From Lentzea albida (GTDB taxonomy: Bacteria; Actinomycetota; Actinomycetes; Mycobacteriales; Pseudonocardiaceae), in the NCBI RefSeq assembly GCF_900111005.1, contig NZ_FOFV01000018.1:124001-188000 (forward strand): a DNA stretch of 64,000 bases, in the 5' to 3' direction. The position numbers and the translations under genes were made by a program. Positions within the stretch are counted from its first letter, which is position 1. Every line of letters begins with the position of its first letter. Below, one piece after another: positions 56,797 to 64,000 of the stretch. The notes under the pieces are model-generated. The model ran no database searches and had not been told where the DNA came from. It worked only from the letters and a program-made list of their open reading frames with translations.

Positions 56797-57444
56797 TTAG
56801 ACCTCGTCCGACGGGGGCTGTTCGCCGATCACCTCGCGCGAGACCTGGGCGTGGGCGAGCCGCCGGACGGCCTTGATGACCGTGTCGCCGATCAACGTCC
56901 CGACCACCATGGCCTCGATGACGTCGTCGCGCGAACCGCGCGTGGCGATGTACTCGAGGTCGGCGCGCGCGATGAGCTTCAGCCCCTCCAGGTAGGGGTC
57001 GAGCAGGTCCTGGAAGTGGTCGTGACCGATCGAGCGGGCCACCGACAGCGCGGCGGCGAGCATGTGGGTCACGTTGCTCGCCGTGACATCGGCGCACTCG
57101 GTCTCGCCCTGGCGTTCGAAGAACGCCTGGACGTCCTTGACCGCCATCGGGTCCAGCTCGACCGGGCTCGGCTGGCTGATGGCCTCCTGCACGGCGCCGA
57201 GCTTGCGGTGCAGCGACTCCTCGCGGGTGTCGATGACCTCGAGGACCTCCCGCACGGACGCGATCGACAGGCCGCCGACGTCCACGAGCGCGCGGACGAG
57301 CCGCAGCCTGCGGAGGTGCTCGTCATCGTAGTGGGCCTGGTTCGGGCTGGTCAGCACGCCGGCGGGCAGCAGTCCCTCGCGCAGGTAGTACTTGATCGTC
57401 GGCACCGGAACGCCGCTTCTCTTCGAAAGCTCGCCAACACGCAT
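56797..57444 (-). CDS. MerR family regulator
   Basis: A 215-residue regulator. N-terminal MerR HTH: 'MRVGELSKRSGVPVPTIKYY', 'LREGLLPAGVLTSPNQAHYD', 'DEHLRRLRLVRALVDVGGLS'. Residues 75-120 form the dimer coiled coil and the C-terminal 100 residues are a helical ligand domain without cysteines, so it probably senses an organic molecule rather than a metal. It faces two membrane-protein genes across a 59-base region with GGATAG/CTATCC sites and likely controls them. Confidence 0.88.
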   Translation of the reverse strand: MRVGELSKRSGVPVPTIKYYLREGLLPAGVLTSPNQAHYDDEHLRRLRLVRALVDVGGLSIASVREVLEVIDTREESLHRKLGAVQEAISQPSPVELDPMAVKDVQAFFERQGETECADVTASNVTHMLAAALSVARSIGHDHFQDLLDPYLEGLKLIARADLEYIATRGSRDDVIEAMVVGTLIGDTVIKAVRRLAHAQVSREVIGEQPPSDEV

Positions 57445-57488
57445 ATGGATAGTGTAGCTTCCGGATAGTAGAGAGTGCCGCTATCCAT
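57445..57488. promoter_or_regulatory. MerR operator region with GGATAG repeats
   Basis: ATGGATAG (57445-57452) and CTATCCAT (57481-57488) are perfect inverted arms, and a third GGATAG lies at 57463-57468. The sites cover the whole intergenic region between the MerR and membrane-protein genes. Confidence 0.6.
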
Positions 57489-57503
57489 TCAGGGGGTATC
57501 GAG

Positions 57504-58385
57504 ATGTTCCGCATGTGGCACCGTCCGTTAGTGGTCTTCGGGTCGTTGATGGTGCTGTTGATCCCCGTCGCGCTCGTCGGGCTGCTGGTCGACGACCGGA
57601 CGGTGGTCAACTCGCCGATCTGGCTCAAGCCGATGAAGTTCGCCGTGTCGCTCGCGCTCTACTCGTTCACGCTGGCGTGGCTGCTCACGTACCTGAAGAG
57701 GTTCCAGCGCGTCGGCTGGTGGGCGGGCACCGTGCTGGCGGCGGCCGGCGCGATCGAAATGGTCGTGATCGTCGGTCAGGTGATCCGCGGCCGGCGCAGC
57801 CACTTCAACTTCGAGACGCCGCTCGACACGACGCTGTTCTCGATCATGGGCTCCACGATCGTGGTGCTGTGGGTGACGCACGCGATCATCGCGATCCTGT
57901 TGTGGCGCACCGACATCGAGAACAAGGCGCTCTCGTGGTCGATCCGGCTCGGGCTCGTGATCTCATTCCTCGGCCTCGGCGTCGGGTTCCTGATGACCAG
58001 CCCGAAGCCCGGCCAGGCGCTCGACGGCGACACCCTCGGCTCACACACGGTCGGCGCGCCCGACGGCGGCGCGTACATGGCGCTCACCGGGTGGAGCACC
58101 GAGCACGGCGACCTGCGGGTCGGGCACTTCGTGGGCATGCACGCGCTGCAGGTGCTGCCGGTGGTCATCGCCCTGCTCGGCGCCCGCGCCACCACGAAGA
58201 TCGCCTGGGTGACCAGCGCGTCGTTCCTGGGGATCTTCCTGCTCGTGACCTGGCAGGCGTTGCGCGGCCAGTCGCTCGTCCAGCCGGACGGCACGACGTT
58301 GCTCGCGCTCGCCGGAATCGTCGTCGCGACCGCACTGGGACTGGTGTGGGCGCGTGAACCGAAGAAGGAGCTCGTGTCCGCATGA
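57504..58385 (+). CDS. Multi-pass membrane protein, unknown function
   Basis: A 293-residue protein with about eight predicted membrane helices (for example VVFGSLMVLLIPVALVGLLV, IVVLWVTHAIIAILLW, VLPVVIALLGA, LLALAGIVVATALGLVW). Conserved-looking polar segments lie between them: 'TVVNSPIWLKPMKFAVSLAL', 'RRSHFNFETPLDTTLFSIMG', GHFVGMHALQVLP. The histidines in the last segment suggest a cofactor or metal. GGGGGTATCGAG precedes the ATG. It is coupled to the ABA4-like gene and faces the MerR gene. No reliable family assignment. Confidence 0.78.
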   Translation: MFRMWHRPLVVFGSLMVLLIPVALVGLLVDDRTVVNSPIWLKPMKFAVSLALYSFTLAWLLTYLKRFQRVGWWAGTVLAAAGAIEMVVIVGQVIRGRRSHFNFETPLDTTLFSIMGSTIVVLWVTHAIIAILLWRTDIENKALSWSIRLGLVISFLGLGVGFLMTSPKPGQALDGDTLGSHTVGAPDGGAYMALTGWSTEHGDLRVGHFVGMHALQVLPVVIALLGARATTKIAWVTSASFLGIFLLVTWQALRGQSLVQPDGTTLLALAGIVVATALGLVWAREPKKELVSA

Positions 58386-58831
58386 CCGCCCTGCTGTTCG
58401 ACCTCACGTTCCTGGTGGCCGCGCCGTTCTGGGCGCTCATGGTCCTCGCGCCGAAGTGGTCGTGGACGAAGCGGATCGCCGAGTCGTACCTGATCGTCCT
58501 GCCACCGGCCCTGATCTACGTCGTGCTGCTGGTCCCGGAGCTGACCACGGTGCTGCCGCTGGTCACCCGGCCCGAGATCGGTCCGCTGGCCGACTACCTG
58601 GCCACGCCCGCCGGCACCGCGCTGGTGTGGGCGCACATGCTCGCGTGGGACCTGTTCGTCGGCCGCTGGATGTACCTCGAGGGACGCCGGCTGGACGTCC
58701 ACCCGCTGGTGATGGCACCCGTTCTGGTGATCACGATCCTGCTGGCCCCGGTCGGGTTGCCGCTGTTCCTGATCGTGCGCAAGGTGTGTGACACAACGAA
58801 CAGGGGTGCCGCTGTGGTTACCGGCCAGTAA
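58382..58831 (+). CDS. ABA4-like (DUF4281) membrane protein
   Basis: A 149-residue protein with four membrane helices that matches the ABA4-like family: 'LFDLTFLVAAPFWALMVLAP', 'ESYLIVLPPALIYVVLLVPE', 'ALVWAHMLAWDLFVGRWMYL' (conserved Trp-x-His and Trp-Asp-Leu-Phe-x-Gly) and 'VLVITILLAPVGLPLFLIVR'. In plants ABA4 is needed for neoxanthin formation; in actinobacteria the role is unknown. It overlaps the preceding membrane-protein gene by 4 bases (ATGA), so both are under the MerR regulator. Confidence 0.82.
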   Translation: MTALLFDLTFLVAAPFWALMVLAPKWSWTKRIAESYLIVLPPALIYVVLLVPELTTVLPLVTRPEIGPLADYLATPAGTALVWAHMLAWDLFVGRWMYLEGRRLDVHPLVMAPVLVITILLAPVGLPLFLIVRKVCDTTNRGAAVVTGQ

Positions 58832-58862
58832 CTAGGGCTAGAGTTGGCGTTACCGACCGGTA
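58819..58862. promoter_or_regulatory. Paired palindromic sites upstream of the beta-oxidation operon
   Basis: TTACCGGCCAGTAAC (from 58818) and GTTACCGACCGGTA (58849-58862) are near-perfect reverse complements (12 of 14) and each is itself nearly palindromic. The first overlaps the stop of the preceding gene. They lie 60-100 bases before the thiolase start and probably bind a TetR-type regulator of fatty-acid use. Confidence 0.5.
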
Positions 58863-58922
58863 GGGATGTCGCGCAGCCCGGCCGGAGTGGACAGAGTTGT
58901 CACCACAAGTGGAGGAGACGCC

Positions 58923-60137
58923 GTGGCCGCACCAGCAGCGCCGGCACGCGTTCGGAACGTGGTCTTCGTCGACGGCGTCCGCACGCCGTTCGGCAAGGCC
59001 GGCCCCAAGGGGATTTTCGCCGAGACCCGTGCCGACGACCTGATCGTCAAGGTCATCCGTGAGCTGCTGCGCAGGCACCCGGAGCTGCCGCCGGAGCGCG
59101 TCGACGAGGTCGCGATCGCGGCCACGACGCAGATCGGCGACCAGGGCCTGACGCTCGGCCGCACCGCCGCCCTGCTCGCGGGCCTGCCGAAGTCCGTGCC
59201 CGGCTACTCGATCGACCGCATGTGCGCGGGCGCGATGACCGCCGTGACCACGGCCGCGAGCGGCATCGCGTTCGGCGCCTACGACGTCGCCATCGCGGGC
59301 GGCGTCGAGCACATGGGCCGCCACCCGATGGGCGAGGGCGTCGACCCGAACCCGCGCTTCCTGTCGGACAAGATCGTCGACACCAGCGCGCTCGTCATGG
59401 GCCAGACCGCGGAGAACCTGCACGACCGGTTCCCGCACATCACCAAGGAGCGCACGGACGCCTACGCGGCCGCCTCCCAGGCCAAGTACGCCGACGCGCT
59501 GAAGAACGGCAAGATCGGGCCGGAGCTCGTGCCCGTCGCGACCCGTTCCGCCGAGAACGGCTGGGGCCTCGCGACGGCCGACGAGCCGCCGCGTCCGGGC
59601 ACCACCGTCGAGGACCTGGCGAAGCTCAAGACGCCGTTCCGCCCGCACGGCCGGATCACCGCGGGCAACGCGGCCGGTCTGAACGACGGCGCGACCGGCT
59701 GCATCCTCGCCGAGGAGGAGACCGCTCGTTCGCTGGGTCTTCCCATCGGCATGCGGATGGTGGGCTACTCGTTCCTGGGCGTCGAGCCCGAGGTCATGGG
59801 CATCGGCCCGGTCCCCGCGACGGAGAAGGCGCTGGAGCGCGCCGGTCTGTCCATCGAGGACATCGGCCTGTTCGAGGTCAACGAGGCGTTCGCGATCCAG
59901 GTGCTCGCGTTCCTCGACCACTTCGGCATCGCCGACGACGACCCCCGCGTGAACCAGTGGGGCGGCGCGATCGCCACCGGCCACCCGCTGGCCTCTTCCG
60001 GCGTGCGCCTGATGACGCAGCTGTCGCGTCAGTTCGCCGAGCGCCCGGACGTGCGCTACGGCCTCACCACCATGTGCATCGGCATCGGCATGGGCGGGAC
60101 CGTCATCTGGGAAAACCCGAACTGGAGCGGCAAGTGA
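58923..60137 (+). CDS. fadA: Acetyl-CoA acyltransferase (thiolase)
   Basis: A 404-residue thiolase that splits 3-ketoacyl-CoA to acetyl-CoA and a shortened acyl-CoA. The GTG at 58923 is chosen for the GGAGGAGAC site. The nucleophile Cys is in IDRMCAGAMTAVTTAA, the second set is 'LFEVNEAFAIQVLAFLDHFG' and 'NQWGGAIATGHPLASSGVRL' with the catalytic His, and the third is TTMCIGIGMGGTVIWE with the proton-donor Cys. It is coupled in GTGA fashion to the multifunctional gene that follows, forming the trifunctional beta-oxidation complex. Confidence 0.94.
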   Translation: MAAPAAPARVRNVVFVDGVRTPFGKAGPKGIFAETRADDLIVKVIRELLRRHPELPPERVDEVAIAATTQIGDQGLTLGRTAALLAGLPKSVPGYSIDRMCAGAMTAVTTAASGIAFGAYDVAIAGGVEHMGRHPMGEGVDPNPRFLSDKIVDTSALVMGQTAENLHDRFPHITKERTDAYAAASQAKYADALKNGKIGPELVPVATRSAENGWGLATADEPPRPGTTVEDLAKLKTPFRPHGRITAGNAAGLNDGATGCILAEEETARSLGLPIGMRMVGYSFLGVEPEVMGIGPVPATEKALERAGLSIEDIGLFEVNEAFAIQVLAFLDHFGIADDDPRVNQWGGAIATGHPLASSGVRLMTQLSRQFAERPDVRYGLTTMCIGIGMGGTVIWENPNWSGK

Positions 60138-62242
60138 CCATCTCTGCTGAGGAAGCAAAGGCGATCTTCCCCGACGAGGTCGTCACCCACGCCAAGACGC
60201 GCCTGATCAGCGTTCCCGGCCTGGACAAGCCGGTCGCGTTCATCACGATCGACAACGGCCTGGACCACACGCGTCCGTCGACGTTCGGCCCGCAGTCGCT
60301 GGTGTCGCTGGGTGCCGCGTTCGACGAGGCCTACGCGGCCTCCCCCGCCGCCATCGCGGTGACGGGCAAGCCGTTCATCTTCGCGGTGGGCGCGGACCTG
60401 ACGGCCGTCGAGAAGGCTTCCGACCGTTCGCAGGGCGTCACGATCGGCGCGCTGGGCCACGAGGTCTTCAAGAAGTTCACCGACTCGGACATCCCGACCT
60501 TCGCCTTCGTCAACGGCGCGGTCATGGGTGGCGGTCTCGAGCTCGCGCTGTCGTGCCACTACCGCACGCTGGCGTCGAACGCGGCCGCGATCGCGCTGCC
60601 CGAGGTGTTCCTGGGCCTGTTCCCGGGCTGGGGCGGCACGCAGCTGCTGCCGAACCTGATCGGCGCGAACGACGCCGTGACGGTGATCTTCGAGAACGCG
60701 TTGAACCAGAACAAGATGCTCAAGCCGAAGGAAGCGCTCGCGCTGGGCATCGCGGACGTGCTGTTCGACTCCGCCGACTACCTGGAGCAGTCGCTGCTGT
60801 GGCTGTCCGGCGTCGTGCGCGGCGAGATCTCCGTGCCCCGCAAGGAGATCGACCGCGGCGAGGCGTGGGACGCGGCCGTCGCGCGCGCCAAGGGCATCGT
60901 GCACGGCAAGACCAAGGGCGCGGCGCCGGGTGCGCTGAAGGCGTTGGAGCTGCTGGAGCTGGCGCGCGAGAACGACCTGGAGAAGGGCTACGCCGCCGAG
61001 ACCGAGGGCCTCGCGGACCTCGTCATGAGCGACGAGCTGCGCGCGGGCCTGTACTCGTTCAACCTGGTGCAGAAGCGCGCGAAGCGACCGGCGGGTGCTC
61101 CGGACAAGTCGCTGGCGCGCAAGGTCACCAAGGTCGGTGTCGTCGGCGCGGGCCTGATGGCCTCGCAGATGGCGCTGCTGTTCATCCGCCGCCTGCACGT
61201 GCCGGTCGTGCTGACCGACATCGACCAGGCGCGCGTCGACAAGGGCGTCGGCTACGTCCACGCCGAGATCGACAAGCTGGCCTCGAAGAAGCGGATCTCC
61301 CCGGACGAGGCGAACCGCCTGAAGGCGCTGGTCTCCGGCTCGCTGGACAAGTCCGCGTTCTCCGACGCCGACTTCGTGATCGAGGCCGTGTTCGAGGACC
61401 TCGCCGTGAAGCAGCAGGTGTTCGCCGAGGTCGAGGAGCACGTCTCCCCCGAGGCGATCCTCGCCACGAACACGTCGTCGCTGTCGATCACGGACATGGC
61501 GTCGAAGCTCAAGCACCCCGAGCGGGTCGTGGGCTTCCACTTCTTCAACCCGGTCGCGGTCATGCCGCTGCTGGAGATCGTGCGCGCCGAGCAGACCGAC
61601 GACGCCACGCTCGCCACGGCGTTCTCGATCGGCAAGCAGCTCAAGAAGTCCTCGGTGCTCGTGAAGGACGCGCCCGCGTTCGTCGTGAACCGCCTGCTGA
61701 CCCGCTTCATGGGCGAGGTCATCAAGTCGGTCGACGAGGGCACGTCGTTCGAGGTCGCCGACAAGGCCACCGAGCCGCTGGGCCTGCCGATGTCGCCGAT
61801 GATCCTGCTGCAGCTGGTCGGCTCCGCCGTCGCGCTGCACGTGTCGGAGACGATGCACGGCGCGTTCCCGGACCGCTTCTCGGTGTCGGAGAACATGAAG
61901 AAGTTCGTCGCCGCCGGCAAGGGCGCGGTCTGGCAGTGGGACTCCACCGGTGCGCAGACCGTCGACCCCGAGGTCCTGGCGCTGTGGGAGTTCGGCTCCT
62001 CGCCCCTGACGGGTGAAGAGGTGAAGACCCGCGCGCTCGAGGCGCTGGCCGAGGAGATCCGCATCATGCTCGACGAGGGCGTGGTCGCGGAGGCGCAGGA
62101 CATCGACCTGTGCATGATCCTGGGCGCCGGTTGGCCGTTCTGGCTGGGCGGCATCACGCCGTACCTGGACCGCACCGGCATCTCGGAGAAGGTCACGGGC
62201 AAGCGCTTCCTGGCGCCGGGCGTGGCCTCCGTGCCCGCCTAG
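60134..62242 (+). CDS. fadB: Multifunctional enoyl-CoA hydratase/3-hydroxyacyl-CoA dehydrogenase
   Basis: A 702-residue alpha-chain of the fatty-acid oxidation complex. The N-terminal crotonase domain (about 1-260) has 'VTGKPFIFAVGADLTAVEKA' and 'AFVNGAVMGGGLELALSCHY' (oxyanion hole) and 'LPEVFLGLFPGWGGTQLLPN'. The NAD-binding domain starts at 'VGVVGAGLMASQMALLFIRR' and contains 'TSSLSITDMASKLKHPERVV' and 'GFHFFNPVAVMPLLEIVRAE'. The C-terminal 3HCDH domains follow ('FVVNRLLTRFMGEVIKSVDE'). GTG start overlaps the thiolase stop. A strong terminator follows. Confidence 0.94.
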   Translation: MTISAEEAKAIFPDEVVTHAKTRLISVPGLDKPVAFITIDNGLDHTRPSTFGPQSLVSLGAAFDEAYAASPAAIAVTGKPFIFAVGADLTAVEKASDRSQGVTIGALGHEVFKKFTDSDIPTFAFVNGAVMGGGLELALSCHYRTLASNAAAIALPEVFLGLFPGWGGTQLLPNLIGANDAVTVIFENALNQNKMLKPKEALALGIADVLFDSADYLEQSLLWLSGVVRGEISVPRKEIDRGEAWDAAVARAKGIVHGKTKGAAPGALKALELLELARENDLEKGYAAETEGLADLVMSDELRAGLYSFNLVQKRAKRPAGAPDKSLARKVTKVGVVGAGLMASQMALLFIRRLHVPVVLTDIDQARVDKGVGYVHAEIDKLASKKRISPDEANRLKALVSGSLDKSAFSDADFVIEAVFEDLAVKQQVFAEVEEHVSPEAILATNTSSLSITDMASKLKHPERVVGFHFFNPVAVMPLLEIVRAEQTDDATLATAFSIGKQLKKSSVLVKDAPAFVVNRLLTRFMGEVIKSVDEGTSFEVADKATEPLGLPMSPMILLQLVGSAVALHVSETMHGAFPDRFSVSENMKKFVAAGKGAVWQWDSTGAQTVDPEVLALWEFGSSPLTGEEVKTRALEALAEEIRIMLDEGVVAEAQDIDLCMILGAGWPFWLGGITPYLDRTGISEKVTGKRFLAPGVASVPA

Positions 62243-62252
62243 AGTGCTCGGC

Positions 62253-62290
62253 CGAAGCCCCGGCTCCTCCTCGACGGAGCCGGGGCTTCG
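62253..62290 (+). terminator. Intrinsic terminator of the beta-oxidation operon
   Basis: CGAAGCCCCGGCTCC and GGAGCCGGGGCTTCG form a perfect 15-bp stem over an 8-base loop, 10 bases after the fadB stop. It may act in both directions, as a leftward gene ends at 62,297. Confidence 0.85.
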
Positions 62291-62296
62291 TCGCGT

Positions 62297-62647
62297 CTAG
62301 GCCTCCGGCAGCATCACCGGCTGGTGCAGCTCCGCCGACCCGTCCTCGCGGATGAACCAGGCGTCGATGTTCGTGGCGCGCAGCGTCACCTCGGACCCGG
62401 CCACCAGCTCCCGGTAGCGCGTCGAGTCCGGCAGCCCGATCGCGACGGTGTCGAACGGGTGGTTCTGGCGCAGCATCAACGACCTGCGCAGCGCCTCGCC
62501 GAACGCCCACCGGGGAGACCCGTCGTCCTCCGGCACTTCGACCAGCGCGCCTTCGAGGTGGTGCTCGAGCGCGGCTCGCACGTGGTCCGCCGTACCCCAC
62601 GCCGCGATGTCCGTGACAGTCATGTGTGACGTATCGGGATGAATCAC
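62297..62647 (-). CDS. Hypothetical protein
   Basis: A 116-residue acidic soluble protein (core 'WGTADHVRAALEHHLEGALV', 'PRWAFGEALRRSLMLRQNHP', 'LVAGSEVTLRATNIDAWFIR'). It has an alpha/beta pattern with no known motif or membrane segment. The start may be the ATG at 62647 or MTVTDI 24 bases later. It stands alone between the terminator and a 207-base stretch (62648-62854) in which I see no gene. Function unknown. Confidence 0.6.
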   Translation of the reverse strand: MIHPDTSHMTVTDIAAWGTADHVRAALEHHLEGALVEVPEDDGSPRWAFGEALRRSLMLRQNHPFDTVAIGLPDSTRYRELVAGSEVTLRATNIDAWFIREDGSAELHQPVMLPEA

Positions 62648-62854
62648 GGGATCATTAGCACTTGGGATGTTTCGATCAGGTCATGTTCCCGTGTCCCGCG
62701 ATCCTGCTGAACGTCGGCGGCCCGCTGAACCCGTACGTACGGATTCTTGCGGCCCGTGCGCGTGTGGCTGGACCCGTCGGACGGCAAGGTCCCGTGGACC
62801 ACCTGGAACGGGTTCGCACGTTCCTCACTGGTGGAACGCGAAATCCCGAGCCGC

Positions 62855-63262
62855 TCACACCTGACGGATCGGCACGACCTCCACGAGCCGGCCGACGTCC
62901 TTGAAGTCCTTGACGTTCATCGTCAGCACCGGCAGGCCCGCCACTGCCGCCGTGGCCGCGATCTGCAGGTCCATCCGCCGCGGACGGGGTGACCGGCCGG
63001 CGCGTCTCACCAGCGACGCCATCTGGCCGTAGACCTTGGCCTCCTCGACGCCGAACGGCAGCACCTCGAACGTCTGCAGCGCCGCGTAGTACCGCTCCGT
63101 GCGCGCGAACCGCTCGACCGGGTCCTCGGTGTCGAGGCCGAACGCCAGCTCCGCGATCGTGACGGCGCTGAGGAACGGCTGGGCGTTCACGTACTCGCCC
63201 AGGTTCGCCCGCTCGAGCCTGATCAGCACACAGGTGTCGAGCAGGCAGTTCAGCTCTGCCAC
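62855..63262 (-). CDS. vapC: PIN-domain ribonuclease toxin (VapC-like)
   Basis: A 135-residue PIN protein. The acidic active-site residues are in place: Asp in NCLLDTCVLIRLE, Glu in SAVTIAELAFGL, Asp in RRMDLQIAATAAVAGLPVLT and Asp in NVKDFKDV. It would cut RNA when free of the antitoxin. It overlaps the end of the antitoxin gene by 13 bases, the usual toxin-antitoxin layout with the antitoxin first. Confidence 0.9.
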   Translation of the reverse strand: MAELNCLLDTCVLIRLERANLGEYVNAQPFLSAVTIAELAFGLDTEDPVERFARTERYYAALQTFEVLPFGVEEAKVYGQMASLVRRAGRSPRPRRMDLQIAATAAVAGLPVLTMNVKDFKDVGRLVEVVPIRQV

Positions 63263-63537
63263 GGGTCTTCCAGCGGGTCGTCGCCGCCGAACACCTGGTC
63301 GGCGGCTCGCCGGTCGGCCTCCCAGCGGTCCGCGTCGACGGGCGGCAGGGTGCCGAAGAGCACCTGCACGTCACCGAGCGGCGGACGGCTCACGGGGCCC
63401 TCCCGGTACGGCGAGAGCTGGGCGACGGGTTTGTTGTTGCGGGTGACGACAAAGCTCTCACCCGCCTCGACGCGCCGCATGATCTCCGCGTTGTCGTTGC
63501 GGAGCTCACGCTGGCCGATGGCTTGGAGCTGCTGCAT
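63250..63537 (-). CDS. vapB: Phd/YefM-type antitoxin
   Basis: A 95-residue antitoxin. The N-terminal DNA-binding part is of the Phd/YefM fold (MQQLQAIGQRELRNDNAEIM, RRVEAGESFVVTRNNKPVAQ, LSPY). The C-terminal 45 residues are disordered and acidic (DADRWEADRRAADQVFGGDD), suited to wrap the PIN toxin. ATG at 63537 is chosen because the family always starts about 10 residues before the QRELRN motif. It probably represses its own promoter in 63538-63609, where GCTACAGAGTAGCTACAGG contains short repeats. Confidence 0.88.
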   Translation of the reverse strand: MQQLQAIGQRELRNDNAEIMRRVEAGESFVVTRNNKPVAQLSPYREGPVSRPPLGDVQVLFGTLPPVDADRWEADRRAADQVFGGDDPLEDPWQS

Positions 63538-63609
63538 GCCACCACCGTAGCGCAGTTCGCCAAAAAGTGCTACAGAGTAGCTACAGGCTCTCGCGGCTAT
63601 CCGGGACGT

Positions 63610-64000
63610 GTGATCAGGATCGGCACGTCGGGCTGGCGCTACCCGGAATGGCGCGAGGGCTTCTACCGCGGCGTCCCCCAGCGGCGGTGGCTCGCCCACC
63701 TCGCCGAGCACGTGGACACGGTCGAGATCAACAGCTCGTTCTACCGCCTCCAGCCGCGGACGAACTACCTCAAGTGGCTCTCGGAGACCCCGCAGGACTT
63801 GACGTTCTCCGTCAAGGGACCGAAGCTCGTCACGCACGTCAAACGCTTGCGCGACGTCGAGGAGCCGCTCAGGACGTTCTTCGACTCGCTGGCGCTCGGC
63901 GCCAAGCAGGGTCCGATCATCTGGCAGCTCCCACCCAGTCTGCGGTTCGACCGGGCCCTGGTGCAGGACTTCCTCGCCGCACTCCCGGCACAGCGCCACG
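63610..64000 (+). CDS. DUF72 family protein, 5' part
   Basis: The first 130 residues of a DUF72 (YecE-like) TIM-barrel protein, running off the right edge. It reads 'VIRIGTSGWRYPEWREGFYR' from GTG at 63610, then 'LAEHVDTVEINSSFYRLQPR', 'FSVKGPKLVTHVKRLRDVEE' and 'LGAKQGPIIWQLPPSLRFD'. All match the family consensus (SGW.Y..W, VEIN.TFY, F..K....ITH). The biochemical role is not firmly known. It is divergent from the antitoxin gene. Confidence 0.88.
   Translation, partial: MIRIGTSGWRYPEWREGFYRGVPQRRWLAHLAEHVDTVEINSSFYRLQPRTNYLKWLSETPQDLTFSVKGPKLVTHVKRLRDVEEPLRTFFDSLALGAKQGPIIWQLPPSLRFDRALVQDFLAALPAQRH

Noticed and set aside
59222..60133. Long extension of the fadB frame upstream through the thiolase gene
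   Set aside because: The upstream part is an out-of-frame reading of the thiolase; family alignment starts at the GTG that overlaps the thiolase stop.
62648..62854. Possible gene fragment on the plus strand (VRVWLDPSDGKVPW reading)
   Set aside because: The frame has no supported start and continues into the PIN toxin gene on the other strand; too short to call a pseudogene.

Overview
The window is high-GC DNA from a filamentous actinomycete. The likely family is Pseudonocardiaceae (Lentzea, Saccharothrix or Actinosynnema type). This is inferred from the GC-rich third codon positions, frequent GTG/TTG starts, an SsgA-like sporulation protein, the HemQ/HemG/HemE set of the coproporphyrin heme route, DUF3000 and TIGR04222 proteins. 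No rRNA gene or CRISPR array is visible.

Positions 1 to about 18,500 are the right part of an integrated tailed phage; its left end lies outside the window. The leftward late block reads terS, terL, portal, HK97 prohead protease, major capsid protein, head-tail connectors and the start of a tail protein. Upstream of it come an HNH endonuclease, an odd tRNA-like gene and a DUF4082 protein. The middle (about 9.6-15.9 kb) holds small early genes: DNA-binding proteins, a replication-initiator-like protein, a BRO/KilAC antirepressor and two DUF6907-like proteins. The right end is the lysogeny switch: an excisionase-like gene faces a Cro/C1-type repressor that is followed directly by a tyrosine integrase. 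Next to the prophage lies a small gene and a large NACHT NTPase, a candidate anti-phage STAND protein.

Positions 21.3-34.6 kb are chromosomal. They hold a stand-alone LigD-type polymerase; a TetR regulator facing an acyl-CoA dehydrogenase/acyl-CoA dehydrogenase/MaoC operon; several LuxR and XRE-STAND regulators around an SsgA-like gene; a GntR regulator facing L-asparaginase; and MsrB.

Positions 34.8-39.4 kb are the most striking part. Four tandem TIGR04222 membrane proteins each end in a Cys/Ser/Gly-rich tail. They are translationally coupled to a DUF692 (MNIO) iron enzyme and then to a small protein that looks like the HvfC/DUF2063-type partner of such enzymes. This looks like a ribosomal peptide or protein modification system in which the membrane proteins carry the modified cysteine tails.

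Positions 39.5-64 kb contain two paralogous secreted subtilases, the heme genes hemQ-hemG-hemE, DUF3000, a membrane dipeptidase, an orphan NarL-type response regulator and an RNase D-like HRDC protein. They continue with an O-methyltransferase facing a TetR-GNAT pair across a perfect palindrome, an ECF sigma/membrane-protein pair, a MerR regulator facing two membrane proteins (the second ABA4-like), the fatty-acid beta-oxidation complex (thiolase plus FadB/FadJ-type protein), a VapBC-type toxin-antitoxin pair and the start of a DUF72 gene.
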